From Pseudomonas frederiksbergensis (GTDB taxonomy: Bacteria > Pseudomonadota > Gammaproteobacteria > Pseudomonadales > Pseudomonadaceae), in the NCBI RefSeq assembly GCF_035751725.1, contig NZ_CP142104.1, positions 3,968,001-4,032,000 on the forward strand: a DNA stretch of 64,000 nucleotides, read 5' to 3'. Below are positions 45,225 to 55,000 of the stretch, in pieces (position 1 is the first letter of the stretch; each line of letters starts with the position of its first letter). Both the position numbers and the translations under genes were made by a program. The notes beneath the pieces were generated by a model, which was given only the letters and a program-made list of their open reading frames with translations, was not told where the DNA came from and did not search any database.

Positions 45225-46559
45225 CTACAGAACGGGCGACAGTTGCACCGGCACGGTCAGCTCAACCCGCAAACCGTCCGCGCGGCTGTCGAACTGCAGG
45301 CCACAGCCGCAACGCTGGACGATGGCCTGGACAATCGCCAGCCCCAGCCCGCAGCCATTGCTCTGGCCGTTGCGCCAGAAGCGCTGGGTCAGGTGCTGGA
45401 TATCGTCGGCGGCGATGCCCGGCCCATGATCACGCACCTGGAAACGCACGCGCTGGCCCACCATTTCCAGGTTCAACTCGACGTCAGTCTCGTCCGGCGT
45501 ATGGCGCAAGGCGTTTTCCAGCAGATTGCGCAGCGCGGCAATGGACAGCACCGCCGGCATCTGCACCGGCGCATCGGTCAGTTGAGGCGATACCCGCATC
45601 CTGATCCGCTGGGGTGCGCCGCCGGTGGCGTCCTGGATGGCCAGCCGCGCGACCTGCTCGGCGTTGCATTGCACCCCATCATCGAACGACAGGCTGCCTT
45701 CCACCCGGGCCAGCAGCAACAGTTGCTCCAGCGTGCGATGCATCCGGTCGGCCCCCTCCTCCGCCCGGGCGAGGGCCTGGTCACGCGCAGCCCCCTCGGT
45801 CATCCGCGCCACCTGCAGGTGCGTCTTGATGGCCGTCAACGGGCTACGCAGTTCATGGGCGGCATCGCCGGTCAGCCGTCGTTCGCGCTCGATGGTCTTG
45901 CCGATGCGCTGGAGCAACTGATTCTGGGTCTCCAGCAAGGGCCGCAACTCGCTGGGCAGCGGATGAATCTGCAGCGGTTCCAGCGAGTCCGCGTTGCGCC
46001 GCGTCAGGGCATCGCGCATGCGGTTGAGCGGCGCCAGGCCCTGGCCGATGCCCAGCCACAGCAGGCACAGGCAACCGAGCAACGCCACGCCGACCGGCAC
46101 CGATGCCGCCAGCAGCACCGACAGGTTCAAGGCTTCGCGTTCGATCTGGCGATCGGCGGTGGTGATGCGCAAGTCACCTCGGGCCAAGGTAAAGCTGCGC
46201 CACGGCGCACCGTCGATCATCTGGTCATGAAAGCCCATTTTCTCGGCTTCCAGGGGTTGCCCCGGGGTGTCATGGCTGCGCGCCAGAATCTCCCCGCGCA
46301 GTGAGCTGACCTGGCAGGCCATGCCGCCAGGAACGCTCAATTGTTCAGCACTGAAGTGCGTGCCTTCACCTTTGCTCGGAACCGGCGGCAACTGCTCCAG
46401 CAACCCGGCGACCATCCGCGCCGAGGCCACCAGGCGCTGGTCGAGGGAAAACATCATCTGGTTGCGCAGGTCGCTGAGCATCCACGCCGCGGCCAATGCC
46501 CAGATCAGGGCGAAGGCAGCCCCGAGGGTCAGGCTCAAGCGCAGTCGCAGGCTCATCAC
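45225..46559 (-). CDS. Sensor histidine kinase of the dsb cluster
   Basis: 444 residues. Two membrane helices (about 8-30 and 153-175) flank a periplasmic domain of about 120 residues with a single cysteine, Cys82 (GGMACQVSS). The HisKA motif DAAHELRSPLTA carries His235. The ATPase domain has NLLENALRHTP, RDHGPGIAADD and GCGLGLAIV. The domain order is QseC-like. The pair beside dsbD-tlpA-dsbG matches PA2476-PA2480 of P. aeruginosa, where I recall the kinase being described as a copper sensor (DsbS); a lone periplasmic Cys would fit, but the signal here is inference. It overlaps the regulator gene by 4 bases. Confidence 0.92.
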   Translation of the reverse strand: MMSLRLRLSLTLGAAFALIWALAAAWMLSDLRNQMMFSLDQRLVASARMVAGLLEQLPPVPSKGEGTHFSAEQLSVPGGMACQVSSLRGEILARSHDTPGQPLEAEKMGFHDQMIDGAPWRSFTLARGDLRITTADRQIEREALNLSVLLAASVPVGVALLGCLCLLWLGIGQGLAPLNRMRDALTRRNADSLEPLQIHPLPSELRPLLETQNQLLQRIGKTIERERRLTGDAAHELRSPLTAIKTHLQVARMTEGAARDQALARAEEGADRMHRTLEQLLLLARVEGSLSFDDGVQCNAEQVARLAIQDATGGAPQRIRMRVSPQLTDAPVQMPAVLSIAALRNLLENALRHTPDETDVELNLEMVGQRVRFQVRDHGPGIAADDIQHLTQRFWRNGQSNGCGLGLAIVQAIVQRCGCGLQFDSRADGLRVELTVPVQLSPVL

Positions 46560-47236
46560 TTGGTGGATTCCCCGCCATCGGCCGGCCCCAGGCGGTAACC
46601 CAGCCCGCGCACCGTTTCGACGATCCCGTTGCCCAGTTTGCGCCGCAGGTGGTGGATATGGACGTTCAGGGCGTTGCTTTCCAGTTCATCGCTGAAGCCG
46701 TAGACGCTGTCTTTGAGTTGTTCGGTGGAGAGCACCCGGCCGCGGCTGTGCAGCAGCGCCTGCAACAGCGCCTGCTCGCGGCGGGAGAGGTCCACCGGCT
46801 GACCGTCCAGGATCGTTTCCCGGCTGCTCGGGTCGTACGTCAGGCGGCCATGTTCGATCAGGTTGACGCTGCGCCCCGCCACCCGCCGCAGCAGCGTGTG
46901 CAGGCGCGCCGCCAGCTCGCGCAGGTCGAAAGGCTTGAGCAGGTAATCGTCGGCGCCCGCCTGCAAGCCGTCGACACGGTCGGTCACCGAGTCCCGTGCG
47001 GTCAGGATCAGCACCGGGATTTCCAGGCCTTGCTGGCGCAATTGCTTGAGCAGCTTGAGGCCGTCTTCATCGGGCAAGCCGAGGTCCAGCACCATGACGT
47101 CGAACGTCGCCACGCCGACCATCGCCCGCGCCGCCGATGCCGTGGCGACGTGCTCGACGGTCAGGCCTTGAGCCGTGAGCCCGGCAACGATGCCGCTGGC
47201 AATCAACTCATCGTCTTCGCAGACCAGTACGTGCAT
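46556..47236 (-). CDS. OmpR-family response regulator of the dsb cluster
   Basis: 226 residues. The receiver has acidic pocket CEDDE, phospho-acceptor Asp51 (VMVLDLGLPDEDG) and Lys in YLLKPFD. The C-terminal winged helix is of OmpR/PhoB type (LSRREQALLQALL, ALNVHIHHLRRKLG, ETVRGLGYRL). ATG at 47236 is used because MHVLVCEDDE is the receiver start. It is divergent from dsbD, and an 11-bp direct repeat near dsbD is its likely site. Confidence 0.93.
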   Translation of the reverse strand: MHVLVCEDDELIASGIVAGLTAQGLTVEHVATASAARAMVGVATFDVMVLDLGLPDEDGLKLLKQLRQQGLEIPVLILTARDSVTDRVDGLQAGADDYLLKPFDLRELAARLHTLLRRVAGRSVNLIEHGRLTYDPSSRETILDGQPVDLSRREQALLQALLHSRGRVLSTEQLKDSVYGFSDELESNALNVHIHHLRRKLGNGIVETVRGLGYRLGPADGGESTK

Positions 47237-47343
47237 GGTAAGCCCCAAGGAAAAAAGTAAATTAGGCGGGCGCCCGATTAAGCCGACATTATGCGACGAG
47301 TCGGGCAAATATGGGCGATCATTGGCCCTTGTCATTATTGCTG

Positions 47344-47363
47344 GGTTAATCGACGGTTAATCG
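47344..47363 (+). promoter_or_regulatory. 11-bp-spaced direct repeat, likely response-regulator site before dsbD
   Basis: GGTTAATCG occurs at 47344-47352 and again at 47355-47363. The 11-base period places both copies on the same DNA face, as for OmpR-family dimers. It is 47 bases before the dsbD start and 108 bases before the regulator's own start. Confidence 0.6.
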
Positions 47364-47410
47364 CCAGTCGCCACTGTGCCCTTCACTTGCTTCGTTCTAA
47401 GGCTTTGTCC

Positions 47411-49138
47411 ATGCGTCGATTGTTTTTGCTGTGGCTGTTCCTGATCTCGGGCCTGGCCCAGGCCGCCAATCCCTTCGAAACCAAACCCGACTTCCTGCCG
47501 GTGGAAAAGGCGTTCGTCTTCACCTCCGAACGCCTGGATTCCGGTGAAACCCAGCTGTTCTGGCAAATCGCCGACGGGTATTACCTGTACCAGCAGCGGC
47601 TCAAGTTCGATGGCCTGGCCGAAGCGCAAAAACCGAAGTTGCCCGAGGGCGAAGCCCACAGCGACGAATTCTTCGGCGACCAACAAGTGTATCGCCAGGC
47701 CCTGGAACTGAAGATTCCCGCCGGAGCGACCGGCAAGATCAAGGTCGGTTTCCAGGGCTGCGCCGACGCGGGCCTGTGCTATCCACCCCAGACCCAAGTG
47801 GTCGACCTGGGCGGTACGACTGCGCTGGCAGCCACTGGCGAAGCCCAGGACCAAGCCTTGGCCAGCGGCTTGCAACAACGCGCGCTGGGCTGGAGCCTGC
47901 TGGTGTTCTTTGGCCTGGGGCTGTTGTTGGCCTTCACCCCCTGCTCGTTGCCGATGTTGCCGATCCTCGCGGGATTGGTGGTGGGCAGCGGCGCCAGCCC
48001 TCGGCGCGGCCTGGCACTGGCCGGCAGCTACGTGATCAGCATGGCCCTGGTGTATGCCGCCATGGGCGTGCTCGCCGCGCTGCTGGGGGCCAATCTGCAA
48101 GCATTGTTGCAACAACCCTGGTTGCTGGGCACGTTCGCGGCGATCTTCGTCGTACTGGCCCTGCCGATGTTCGGCTTTTTCGAATTGCAATTGCCAGTCG
48201 GCCTGCGTGATCGCTTGGAAAACGCCGGCCGCCAGCGCCGCGGCGGCAACCTGGCAGGCGCTGGCATCCTGGGGGCGCTGTCTGGCCTGTTGGTCGGCCC
48301 GTGCATGACCGCGCCGCTGGCCGGCGCGCTGCTGTACATCGCCCAGAGCGGCAATGCGCTGCACGGCGGCCTGATCCTGTTCACCATGGGCGTCGGCATG
48401 GGCCTGCCGCTGTTGTTGCTGGTGACGGTCGGCAATCGTTTCCTACCCAAGCCCGGCACCTGGATGAACCTGCTCAAAGGTGTATTCGGCTTCCTGTTCC
48501 TGGGTACCGCGTTGCTGATGATCCGCCCGGTCATCGACGGCTCGCTATGGATCGGTCTGTGGGGTGCGCTGCTGGTAATCGCCGCCTACTGCGCCTGGCG
48601 CCAGACAGAAGGGTTCGGCCGCGCCGCCTATCTGTGGGGCAGCGTCTCGCTGCTGTTCGGGTTGTGGGGCAGCCTGTTGATGGTTGGGGCTGCGGGAGGC
48701 AGCGATGATCTGTTCAAGCCGCTGGAGGTGTACAGCGGTGCCCGCGCCACGGCGACCGCCGAGGCCCGGGACGCCTTCACCACCATCAGCGAACCCGCTG
48801 CGCTGCAACGCGAACTGGACGCCGCCAAGGCCCGGGGCCAATGGGTCTTGCTCGATTACTACGCCGACTGGTGCGTGTCCTGCAAAATCATGGAGAAGCA
48901 GGTGTTCGGCCGTGCCGAAGTCCTTGATGCGCTCAAGGACGTACGCCTGCTGCGCCTGGATGTCACCGCCGACAACGCCGCCAGCCGTGAGCTGCTCAGC
49001 CGCTATCAGGTGCCTGGACCACCGAGCCTGTTATGGCTCGGCGCCGATGGCGAGGAGCGTCGAAGCCAGCGCATTACCGGCGAAATCGACGCCAAGGGTT
49101 TCCTGGAACGCTGGAACATGACCCGGAACGCGCCCTGA
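47411..49138 (+). CDS. dsbD: Thiol:disulfide interchange protein DsbD
   Basis: 575 residues. It carries electrons from cytoplasmic thioredoxin across the inner membrane to periplasmic thiol proteins. A signal peptide (MRRLFLLWLFLISGLAQA) is followed by the alpha domain with paired cysteines (GCADAGLCYPP). Eight-helix membrane beta domain cysteines are in FTPCSLPM and GPCMTAP. The C-terminal thioredoxin-like gamma domain has DWCVSC. All six redox cysteines are present, so it should work. ATG at 47411 gives the signal peptide. Its TGA overlaps the next ATG by one base. Confidence 0.95.
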   Translation: MRRLFLLWLFLISGLAQAANPFETKPDFLPVEKAFVFTSERLDSGETQLFWQIADGYYLYQQRLKFDGLAEAQKPKLPEGEAHSDEFFGDQQVYRQALELKIPAGATGKIKVGFQGCADAGLCYPPQTQVVDLGGTTALAATGEAQDQALASGLQQRALGWSLLVFFGLGLLLAFTPCSLPMLPILAGLVVGSGASPRRGLALAGSYVISMALVYAAMGVLAALLGANLQALLQQPWLLGTFAAIFVVLALPMFGFFELQLPVGLRDRLENAGRQRRGGNLAGAGILGALSGLLVGPCMTAPLAGALLYIAQSGNALHGGLILFTMGVGMGLPLLLLVTVGNRFLPKPGTWMNLLKGVFGFLFLGTALLMIRPVIDGSLWIGLWGALLVIAAYCAWRQTEGFGRAAYLWGSVSLLFGLWGSLLMVGAAGGSDDLFKPLEVYSGARATATAEARDAFTTISEPAALQRELDAAKARGQWVLLDYYADWCVSCKIMEKQVFGRAEVLDALKDVRLLRLDVTADNAASRELLSRYQVPGPPSLLWLGADGEERRSQRITGEIDAKGFLERWNMTRNAP

Positions 49139-50007
49139 TGCTGACGTTGACCTTGGGCACCTTTGCCATTGCCCTCAATCACTTGCTGTTGATCAGCGCA
49201 TTGGCCTTGGCGACTTTCGTCGGCTGGCGGGTGGCAAGGCGCGGCGGCGAGAATCCCGAATCGGTGCTGTTCGCACTGTTCCTGCTGGGGCTCCTGGCCG
49301 CAAGGATCGGCTTTGTCGTCGCTTACTGGAGCCACTACCGGGACGACCCGTGGCAGATCGTCGACCTGCGCGACGGCGGGTTCCTGGCCTGGCCGGGCAT
49401 CCTCGCACTGTTGGTCGGCGCCCTGCTCTGGGCGCGTCGCCGCCCGAGCCTGCGCCGGCCATTGGCGTTCAGCGTCACCGGCGGTCTGCTGTTCTGGCTG
49501 GTGGCGACGATGTCGTTGACGATCTATGAACAAGGCACCCGTCTGCCGGAGATCGACCTGCGCAACGCCGACGGCGAAACCGTGAACCTTGTCGATTACC
49601 AGGGCGGCCCGTTGGTGATCAATCTATGGGCCACCTGGTGCCCCCCCTGCCGACGTGAAATGCCGGTGCTGGAGGAAGCTCAAAAACAGCGCCCGGACCT
49701 TACCTTCCTGTTCGTCAATCAAGCCGAAAGCATGCAAAGCGTCAGCACCTACCTCGCCACGCAGGGCTTGAGCCTTACCAACGTGCTGTTCGACGGCAGC
49801 GGCCGCCTTGGCCAAGCCGTCGGCTCGATGGCGCTGCCAACGACGCTGTTCTACAGCGCCGATGGCCGTCTGCTGGGCAGTCATCTGGGCGAATTATCTG
49901 AAGCGAGCCTGGCCCGGGCCCTGGAAAATTTCGATACGCCGGGTACCACTACGGCGGTCCACCCCGCGACAAGGAAACTGCCATGCCCCGCCTCCACCAC
50001 CTGCTGA
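49138..50007 (+). CDS. TlpA/DsbE-like thioredoxin with N-terminal multi-helix membrane domain
   Basis: 289 residues. About four membrane helices (roughly 1-130), with a glycine/arginine-rich arrangement recalling the prolipoprotein diacylglyceryl transferase-like domain, precede a periplasmic thioredoxin fold with active site WCPPC (NLWATWCPPCRREMPVLEE). It is a TlpA-family reductase that probably receives electrons from DsbD. The last 25 bases overlap dsbG, so the C-terminal tail (about residues 260-289) lies outside the thioredoxin fold. Confidence 0.88.
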   Translation: MLTLTLGTFAIALNHLLLISALALATFVGWRVARRGGENPESVLFALFLLGLLAARIGFVVAYWSHYRDDPWQIVDLRDGGFLAWPGILALLVGALLWARRRPSLRRPLAFSVTGGLLFWLVATMSLTIYEQGTRLPEIDLRNADGETVNLVDYQGGPLVINLWATWCPPCRREMPVLEEAQKQRPDLTFLFVNQAESMQSVSTYLATQGLSLTNVLFDGSGRLGQAVGSMALPTTLFYSADGRLLGSHLGELSEASLARALENFDTPGTTTAVHPATRKLPCPASTTC

Positions 50008-50750
50008 CCCTGGCCTTCGCCGGCGCGCTGTTGCAAGCACCGCTGCTCCAGGCCGAGGAGTTGCCCGCGGCCATCAAGAAAATCGAAGCCAAGGGCGCCA
50101 AGATTGTCGGCACCTTCGAAGCACCGGACGGCTTGCGCGGTTACGCGGCGCAATACCAGAACCGTGGCATGGCGCTGTACCTGACGCCGGATGGCAAGCA
50201 TGTGTTGCTGGGCAACCTGTATGACGCCGGCGGCAAGGACCTGAGCGCCGAACCGCTGCAAAAGCTGGTCTACGCGCCGATGGCCAAGGCAATCTGGGCG
50301 AAAATGGAGACCAGCAACTGGATCGCCGACGGCAACCGGGACGCCCCTCGCACGGTGTACCTGTTCAGCGACCCGAACTGCCCGTATTGCAACATGTTCT
50401 GGGAGCAAGCCCGCCCCTGGGTCAAGGCCGGCAAGGTGCAGTTGCGCCACATCATGGTGGGCATCATCCGTGAAGACAGCCCGGGCAAATCAGCCGCGCT
50501 GCTGGCCGCCAAGGAGCCGGAAAAAGCCCTGGCGGACCATGAGAAGGCCGGCAAGGGCAGCGCACTCAAGCCGCTCAAGGAGATCCCTCCGGCCATCCAG
50601 GCAAAACTGGACGCCAACCAGCAACTGATGGATGAGCTGGAACTGTCCGCCACCCCGGCCATTTTCTACCTGGATGACCAGGGCGACCTGCAACAGCAGC
50701 AAGGCGCGCCGTCGCCGGACAAACTGGTGAAGATTCTCGGGCCGAAGTGA
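49983..50750 (+). CDS. dsbG: Thiol:disulfide interchange protein DsbG
   Basis: 255 residues. Periplasmic isomerase/reductase of the DsbC/DsbG type, kept reduced by DsbD; DsbG protects single cysteines from oxidation. Signal peptide MPRLHHLLTLAFAGALLQA, N-terminal dimerisation domain (about 25-85), thioredoxin domain with CPYC (FSDPNCPYCNMFW) and the cis-proline loop SATPAIFY. Overlaps the previous gene by 25 bases in another frame. Last gene of dsbD-tlpA-dsbG. Confidence 0.93.
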   Translation: MPRLHHLLTLAFAGALLQAPLLQAEELPAAIKKIEAKGAKIVGTFEAPDGLRGYAAQYQNRGMALYLTPDGKHVLLGNLYDAGGKDLSAEPLQKLVYAPMAKAIWAKMETSNWIADGNRDAPRTVYLFSDPNCPYCNMFWEQARPWVKAGKVQLRHIMVGIIREDSPGKSAALLAAKEPEKALADHEKAGKGSALKPLKEIPPAIQAKLDANQQLMDELELSATPAIFYLDDQGDLQQQQGAPSPDKLVKILGPK

Positions 50751-50761
50751 TCCGGGCACCG

Positions 50762-50797
50762 ACCTGTGGCGAGGGAATTTAACCCCTCGCCACAGGT
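50762..50797. repeat. Long palindrome/terminator after dsbG
   Basis: A perfect 14-bp stem (50762-50775 with 50784-50797, ACCTGTGGCGAGGG arm), followed by TTT on the plus strand. It is REP-like in sequence and may terminate both converging genes. Confidence 0.8.
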
Positions 50798-50799
50798 TT

Positions 50800-51612
50800 T
50801 CAGTGCCATTGTTTCAGGAACGCTGACAACGCCTGCGTCACGAACTCCGGATTTTCCAGGTTGGAAATATGCCCAGCCTGCGGAATCAGCACGTGGTCAC
50901 ACCCGATCAGCTTGGCCATTTCCAAAGCCTCGGACGGTGGCCGAGGCTTGTCCTGGTCGCCACACATCACCAGCGTGCGCCTGGCATCCAGTCCAGGCAG
51001 CTGCGCCAAGATATCGTCCCGGCCAAAAATGATCCGCCCCAACGGCACGATGCTGTCCTTCAGGCGGTCGGTCGGCATCGCGGCCAAGGTAGCGCGAAAC
51101 TGCTGGTAGAGCGCCGACAGCGGGTCGATGCCCGGCCGGAAGAAAATCGGCACGATGATGTCCAGCAAAGGCTCGGGAATCGCGCCGCTGGCATCGATCT
51201 TGTCGAACAGCGAAAAGTAATACAGCCGGGTCGGCTCCGGCTCGACGCCGACGTAGGTGTCCATCAGCACCAGCGACTGCACACGCTCAGGTGCCGCCAG
51301 CGCCAACCGTGCGCCCCACATTCCCCCGACCGACAACCCGACCAGGTTGAAGCAGTCGATACCCAAGTAATCCATCAACGCCAACGTCTGGCGAGACAAA
51401 TCGTCCAGCGAGCTCATGCCCTCAGGCAACCGCCCGGACTGCCCGTGCCCCCACAGCTCCGGGACAATGACCCGATAGTGTTTCGACAACGCGTCGATCT
51501 GTGGTGCCCACATGCCGTGGTCCCACAAATAACTGCTGCCCAGCACCACCACCGGGCCATGGCCTTGGTCGAGGTAATGGAGCGGTTGTCCGTCAATCGT
51601 TGCAAAGGGCAT
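50800..51612 (-). CDS. Alpha/beta hydrolase
   Basis: 270 residues. Nucleophile elbow GLSVGG, acid in CGDQDKPRPP and base in QAGHISNLENPEFV form the catalytic triad; WGHGQSGRLPEGM is the typical segment after the oxyanion strand. It resembles 3-oxoadipate enol-lactonase-like and related hydrolases, but the substrate cannot be told from sequence. The ATG at 51612 has a strong AAGGAGG ribosome site. Confidence 0.88.
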   Translation of the reverse strand: MPFATIDGQPLHYLDQGHGPVVVLGSSYLWDHGMWAPQIDALSKHYRVIVPELWGHGQSGRLPEGMSSLDDLSRQTLALMDYLGIDCFNLVGLSVGGMWGARLALAAPERVQSLVLMDTYVGVEPEPTRLYYFSLFDKIDASGAIPEPLLDIIVPIFFRPGIDPLSALYQQFRATLAAMPTDRLKDSIVPLGRIIFGRDDILAQLPGLDARRTLVMCGDQDKPRPPSEALEMAKLIGCDHVLIPQAGHISNLENPEFVTQALSAFLKQWH

Positions 51613-51778
51613 CGGGTGACCTCCTTGTTGATCGTTTGGAAAGCTTGGGGAGACTGACGTGGCGGGCATGCAGCGTCAACCGTCGGCGTCGCGGTGACCT
51701 GTCAGGTCTGGACAGTAGATCCGATAGACCGTTGGCGATAGCTTGAAGACTTGGCAGACAGAGTATGGAGCGATCATC

Positions 51779-52039
51779 ATGACAAAATCCGAACTTGAAG
51801 CGTTCGCCCGGGAACAGGTAGCCCTTTTGCAACCGAAGGCCTTGGATCAGGGAAAAGCCTCTGGACAGCGAGCCAAGGGAAAGCTTCAGTTTTTTGAAGC
51901 ACTTGTGGCGGCGTATGACAATACCGTGACCCCTGAGCAATTCGGCCAGCTGGACGCGGTGAACGATACATTCCAAAAAATCGGCGCCTTTGAATCCGGG
52001 GTGACCTTTTTCAACGATCCGGGCTCATGTCGCAAGTAG
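51779..52039 (+). CDS. Small conserved-looking hypothetical protein
   Basis: 86 residues (MTKSELEAFAREQVALLQPK... ending NDPGSCRK), soluble, mostly helical by composition, with one Cys near the C-terminus. I do not recognise the family. Coding is supported by a ggag site before the ATG, local codon use like that of neighbouring genes, and the REP-like palindrome directly after its stop. An ATG 12 codons upstream is possible. It lies alone between the hydrolase (divergent) and pvdL (convergent). Confidence 0.65.
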   Translation: MTKSELEAFAREQVALLQPKALDQGKASGQRAKGKLQFFEALVAAYDNTVTPEQFGQLDAVNDTFQKIGAFESGVTFFNDPGSCRK

Positions 52040-52043
52040 TTCT

Positions 52044-52075
52044 GGCCCAATCGCGAGCAAGCTCGCGATTGGGCC
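52044..52075. repeat. REP-like palindrome between the small gene and pvdL
   Basis: A perfect 15-bp stem (52044-52058 with 52061-52075) with only two bases between the arms, 5 bases after the small gene's stop and 19 bases from the pvdL stop. Confidence 0.82.
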
Positions 52076-52093
52076 GCTACAGGCGCCGCAGAC

Positions 52094-55000
52094 CTAAAGT
52101 CCTTCCAGCTCCGCCATCAAATCATTCAACCGATCCACCTTCTCCTCGGTGATTTCACTGGCAGCCAATCCGCCAATGTATCCAGCCAACTCCTGCACCG
52201 TGCTGCACTCGAACATGGCCCTGAGCGGCACATTGCGCTGCAGGGCTTTTTGCACGCGGGAAGCGATCTGTGTCGCCAGCAGCGAGTGCCCGCCGAGTTC
52301 GAAGAAGTTGTCCCGTACCCCCACCCGCTCGACCTTCAACACTTCGGCCCAGATATCGGCCAGGGTCTGCTCCAGTTCATTGGAGGGCGCGTGGTAGTCC
52401 TGGCTGTGCAACTGGCCGATGTCCAGCGCCGGCAGCGCCTTGCGATCGAGTTTTCCATTGGCATTGAGAGGCAGGCGGTCGAGCCATAGCCAGTGCAGCG
52501 GCACCATGTATTCCGGCAGTTCGCTGCGCAGGCGCTGTTTGATCCGATCCAGGCGTTCGCTCGGGCTGAGCGTCGAGTCGGCCGCGACCAGATAGCCCAC
52601 CAGATGCTTGCCATTGGCGCCTTCCTGCACTGCGACCGCCGCGTCGCGGACTTCCGGTCGCTCGTGCAAGCGGGCTTCGATTTCTCCCAGTTCGATGCGA
52701 TAGCCGCGAATCTTTACCTGATGGTCGATGCGCCCGACATATTCCAACACGCCATCGCTGCGACGACGCGCCAGGTCGCCGGTGCGGTACAGCCGCTCGC
52801 CCGGTGCGCCGAACGGGTTGGGCACGAACACCGGCGCCGTACGCAGCGGATCGCTGACGTAGCCACGCCCCACCCCGGTGCCGGCCACGCACAGCTCGCC
52901 CACCGCGCCCAATGGCACCAGTTCCAGCGTGCCGTCGAGCAGGTACAAGCGGTTGTTGTCGGTCGGCGTGCCGATGGGCAGGTAGGTGCCACGGGTCGAG
53001 GCCAGGTCGACTCGGAAGAACGCTACGTCATCGGAACATTCCGCCGGGCCGTAGGCGTTCACCAGGCCGATGGCCGGGTAACGCGCCAGCCACTGATGGG
53101 CCAATTCCGGCGGCATCGCTTCGCCCGTGGGCAGCATCCAGCGCAAGCCATCCAGGCCGATACGCTCCTGGGCCAGCATGCCTTGGATCAGCGACGGCAC
53201 GCTCTCCAACACGGTAATGCCCTGGCGACCCACGTGGTCCAACAATCCTTGAGGATCGTGGGCGATGGCGTTGGGCACGATGTCCACCCGAGCGCCGAAC
53301 AACGGCGCGGCCAGGAACTGCCACACCGAAATATCGAAGCTTTGTGACGCGGTCTGGGCAATCACATCCGTTTCATCCAGCGCCAGGTACGGCACCTTGC
53401 TGAGCTGGTTATTGAGCATGCCGCGCTGCTGGACCATTACGCCTTTGGGCAATCCGGTGGAGCCTGAGGTATAGATCACGTATGCGAGGTTGTCCGGCCC
53501 GCTGTAAATGCCTGGATTGTCCGTCGACACTGCGCTGGCCTGGACGTCCTCCCAGACCAGCAGCTTCGGCCGTCCGGCACAAGCAAACTCTTCCAGCAAG
53601 GCCAGCGCCTGCTCACGACAGGCTTGCGTGCAAACCAGCAACGGCGTGCGGCTCAGCTCGATGATGCGGCTCAGGCGCTGGCTCGGCAGGCCCGGGTCCA
53701 GCGGCAGGTAACCGCCGCCGGCCTTGAAGCTGCCGATGATCATGCCGAGCAAATCCAGGTCGCGCGCGGCCAGCAGCGCCACCGGCTGGTCGAGACCAAC
53801 GCCCGCCTCGATCAGGGCATGGCCGAGGCGATTGCTGCGTTCGTTCAACACAGCGTACGTCCAGGTATCGTCCTGGCAACTGGCGGCAATGCGTTGCGGA
53901 TGAGCCCTCACCCGGGCCTCGAACAGCTGAGCGTAGCTCTGTTCCAGCGGATAGGCCCGCGCGCTCTGGTTGCAACCTTCGATGAGGAAATCCTGTTCCT
54001 CAGGGCCGATCAGCGGCAGCTCGGCCATGTCGCCGTGGAACCCTTCCATCAACGCCAGCAGCAATCGCTTGAACTCGCCCAGCAGCCCTTGGACGGTCGA
54101 CTCATCGAAGTAGCGCTGGTCGTAGGACAGATGGAGCCCCAGGTCGTCGCCCGGATAGCACACCGCCGTCAGCGGGAAGTTGGTGTGGGTGCGACCTGAA
54201 TCCGATGTGGCGTTGAGACTCTGGGCGCGGTCCAGCACCGAAACTTCCACCGGCGCGTTCTCGAACACGAACAAACTGTCGAACAACGGCTGGCCCTTGG
54301 GCAGCTCGCTGACGTCCTGGATGCTCACCAGCGGCAGGTATTCGTACTCGCGCAGTTGCATGTTGTTGTCCAGCAAGCCGCTGAGCCATTGGCGCACGCT
54401 GCAGCACTGGTCATCCGCCGGCATTTGTACCCGCAGGGCAACGCTGTTGATGAACAGCCCCACCGTGCGTTGCATGTGCGGCAGCTCCACCGGCCGCCCG
54501 GCCACGGTGACGCCGAACAATACGTCGCGATCACCGCTGATACGGCGCAACACCAGGGCCCAGGCCGCCTGGGCGAAGGTGTTGACGGTCAATTGATGGG
54601 CTTGGGCCAGCTCCCGCAGGCGCGCACCGTCCCGGGCATCGAGGCGGGTGTAGCAATCGCCGACAACCATGCCGCCGCTGTCACCGGCATGCTCGCGCAG
54701 GAACGGCCGGTCGCCAGGGATCGGCGTGGTCCGCTCGAAGCCTTGCAGGTTCTGCTTCCACCACTGCCTGGCGTCGGCCAGGCCCCGGCGCTGCAGCCAG
54801 CCGATGTAGTCGCGATAGCGCGGCGGTACAGCCAGGCGGGGCTCGCGCTGTTCACCGAGGGCGGTGTAGATCTCAAAGAAATCGTCCATCAGCAACGAAC
54901 GGCACCACGCATCGATGAGAATGTGGTGGTTGCTCATCATGAACCAGTAGCGCGCCGCGCCGACCCGGATCAAACGCAAGTGGAATGGCGGCTCGTTCAA

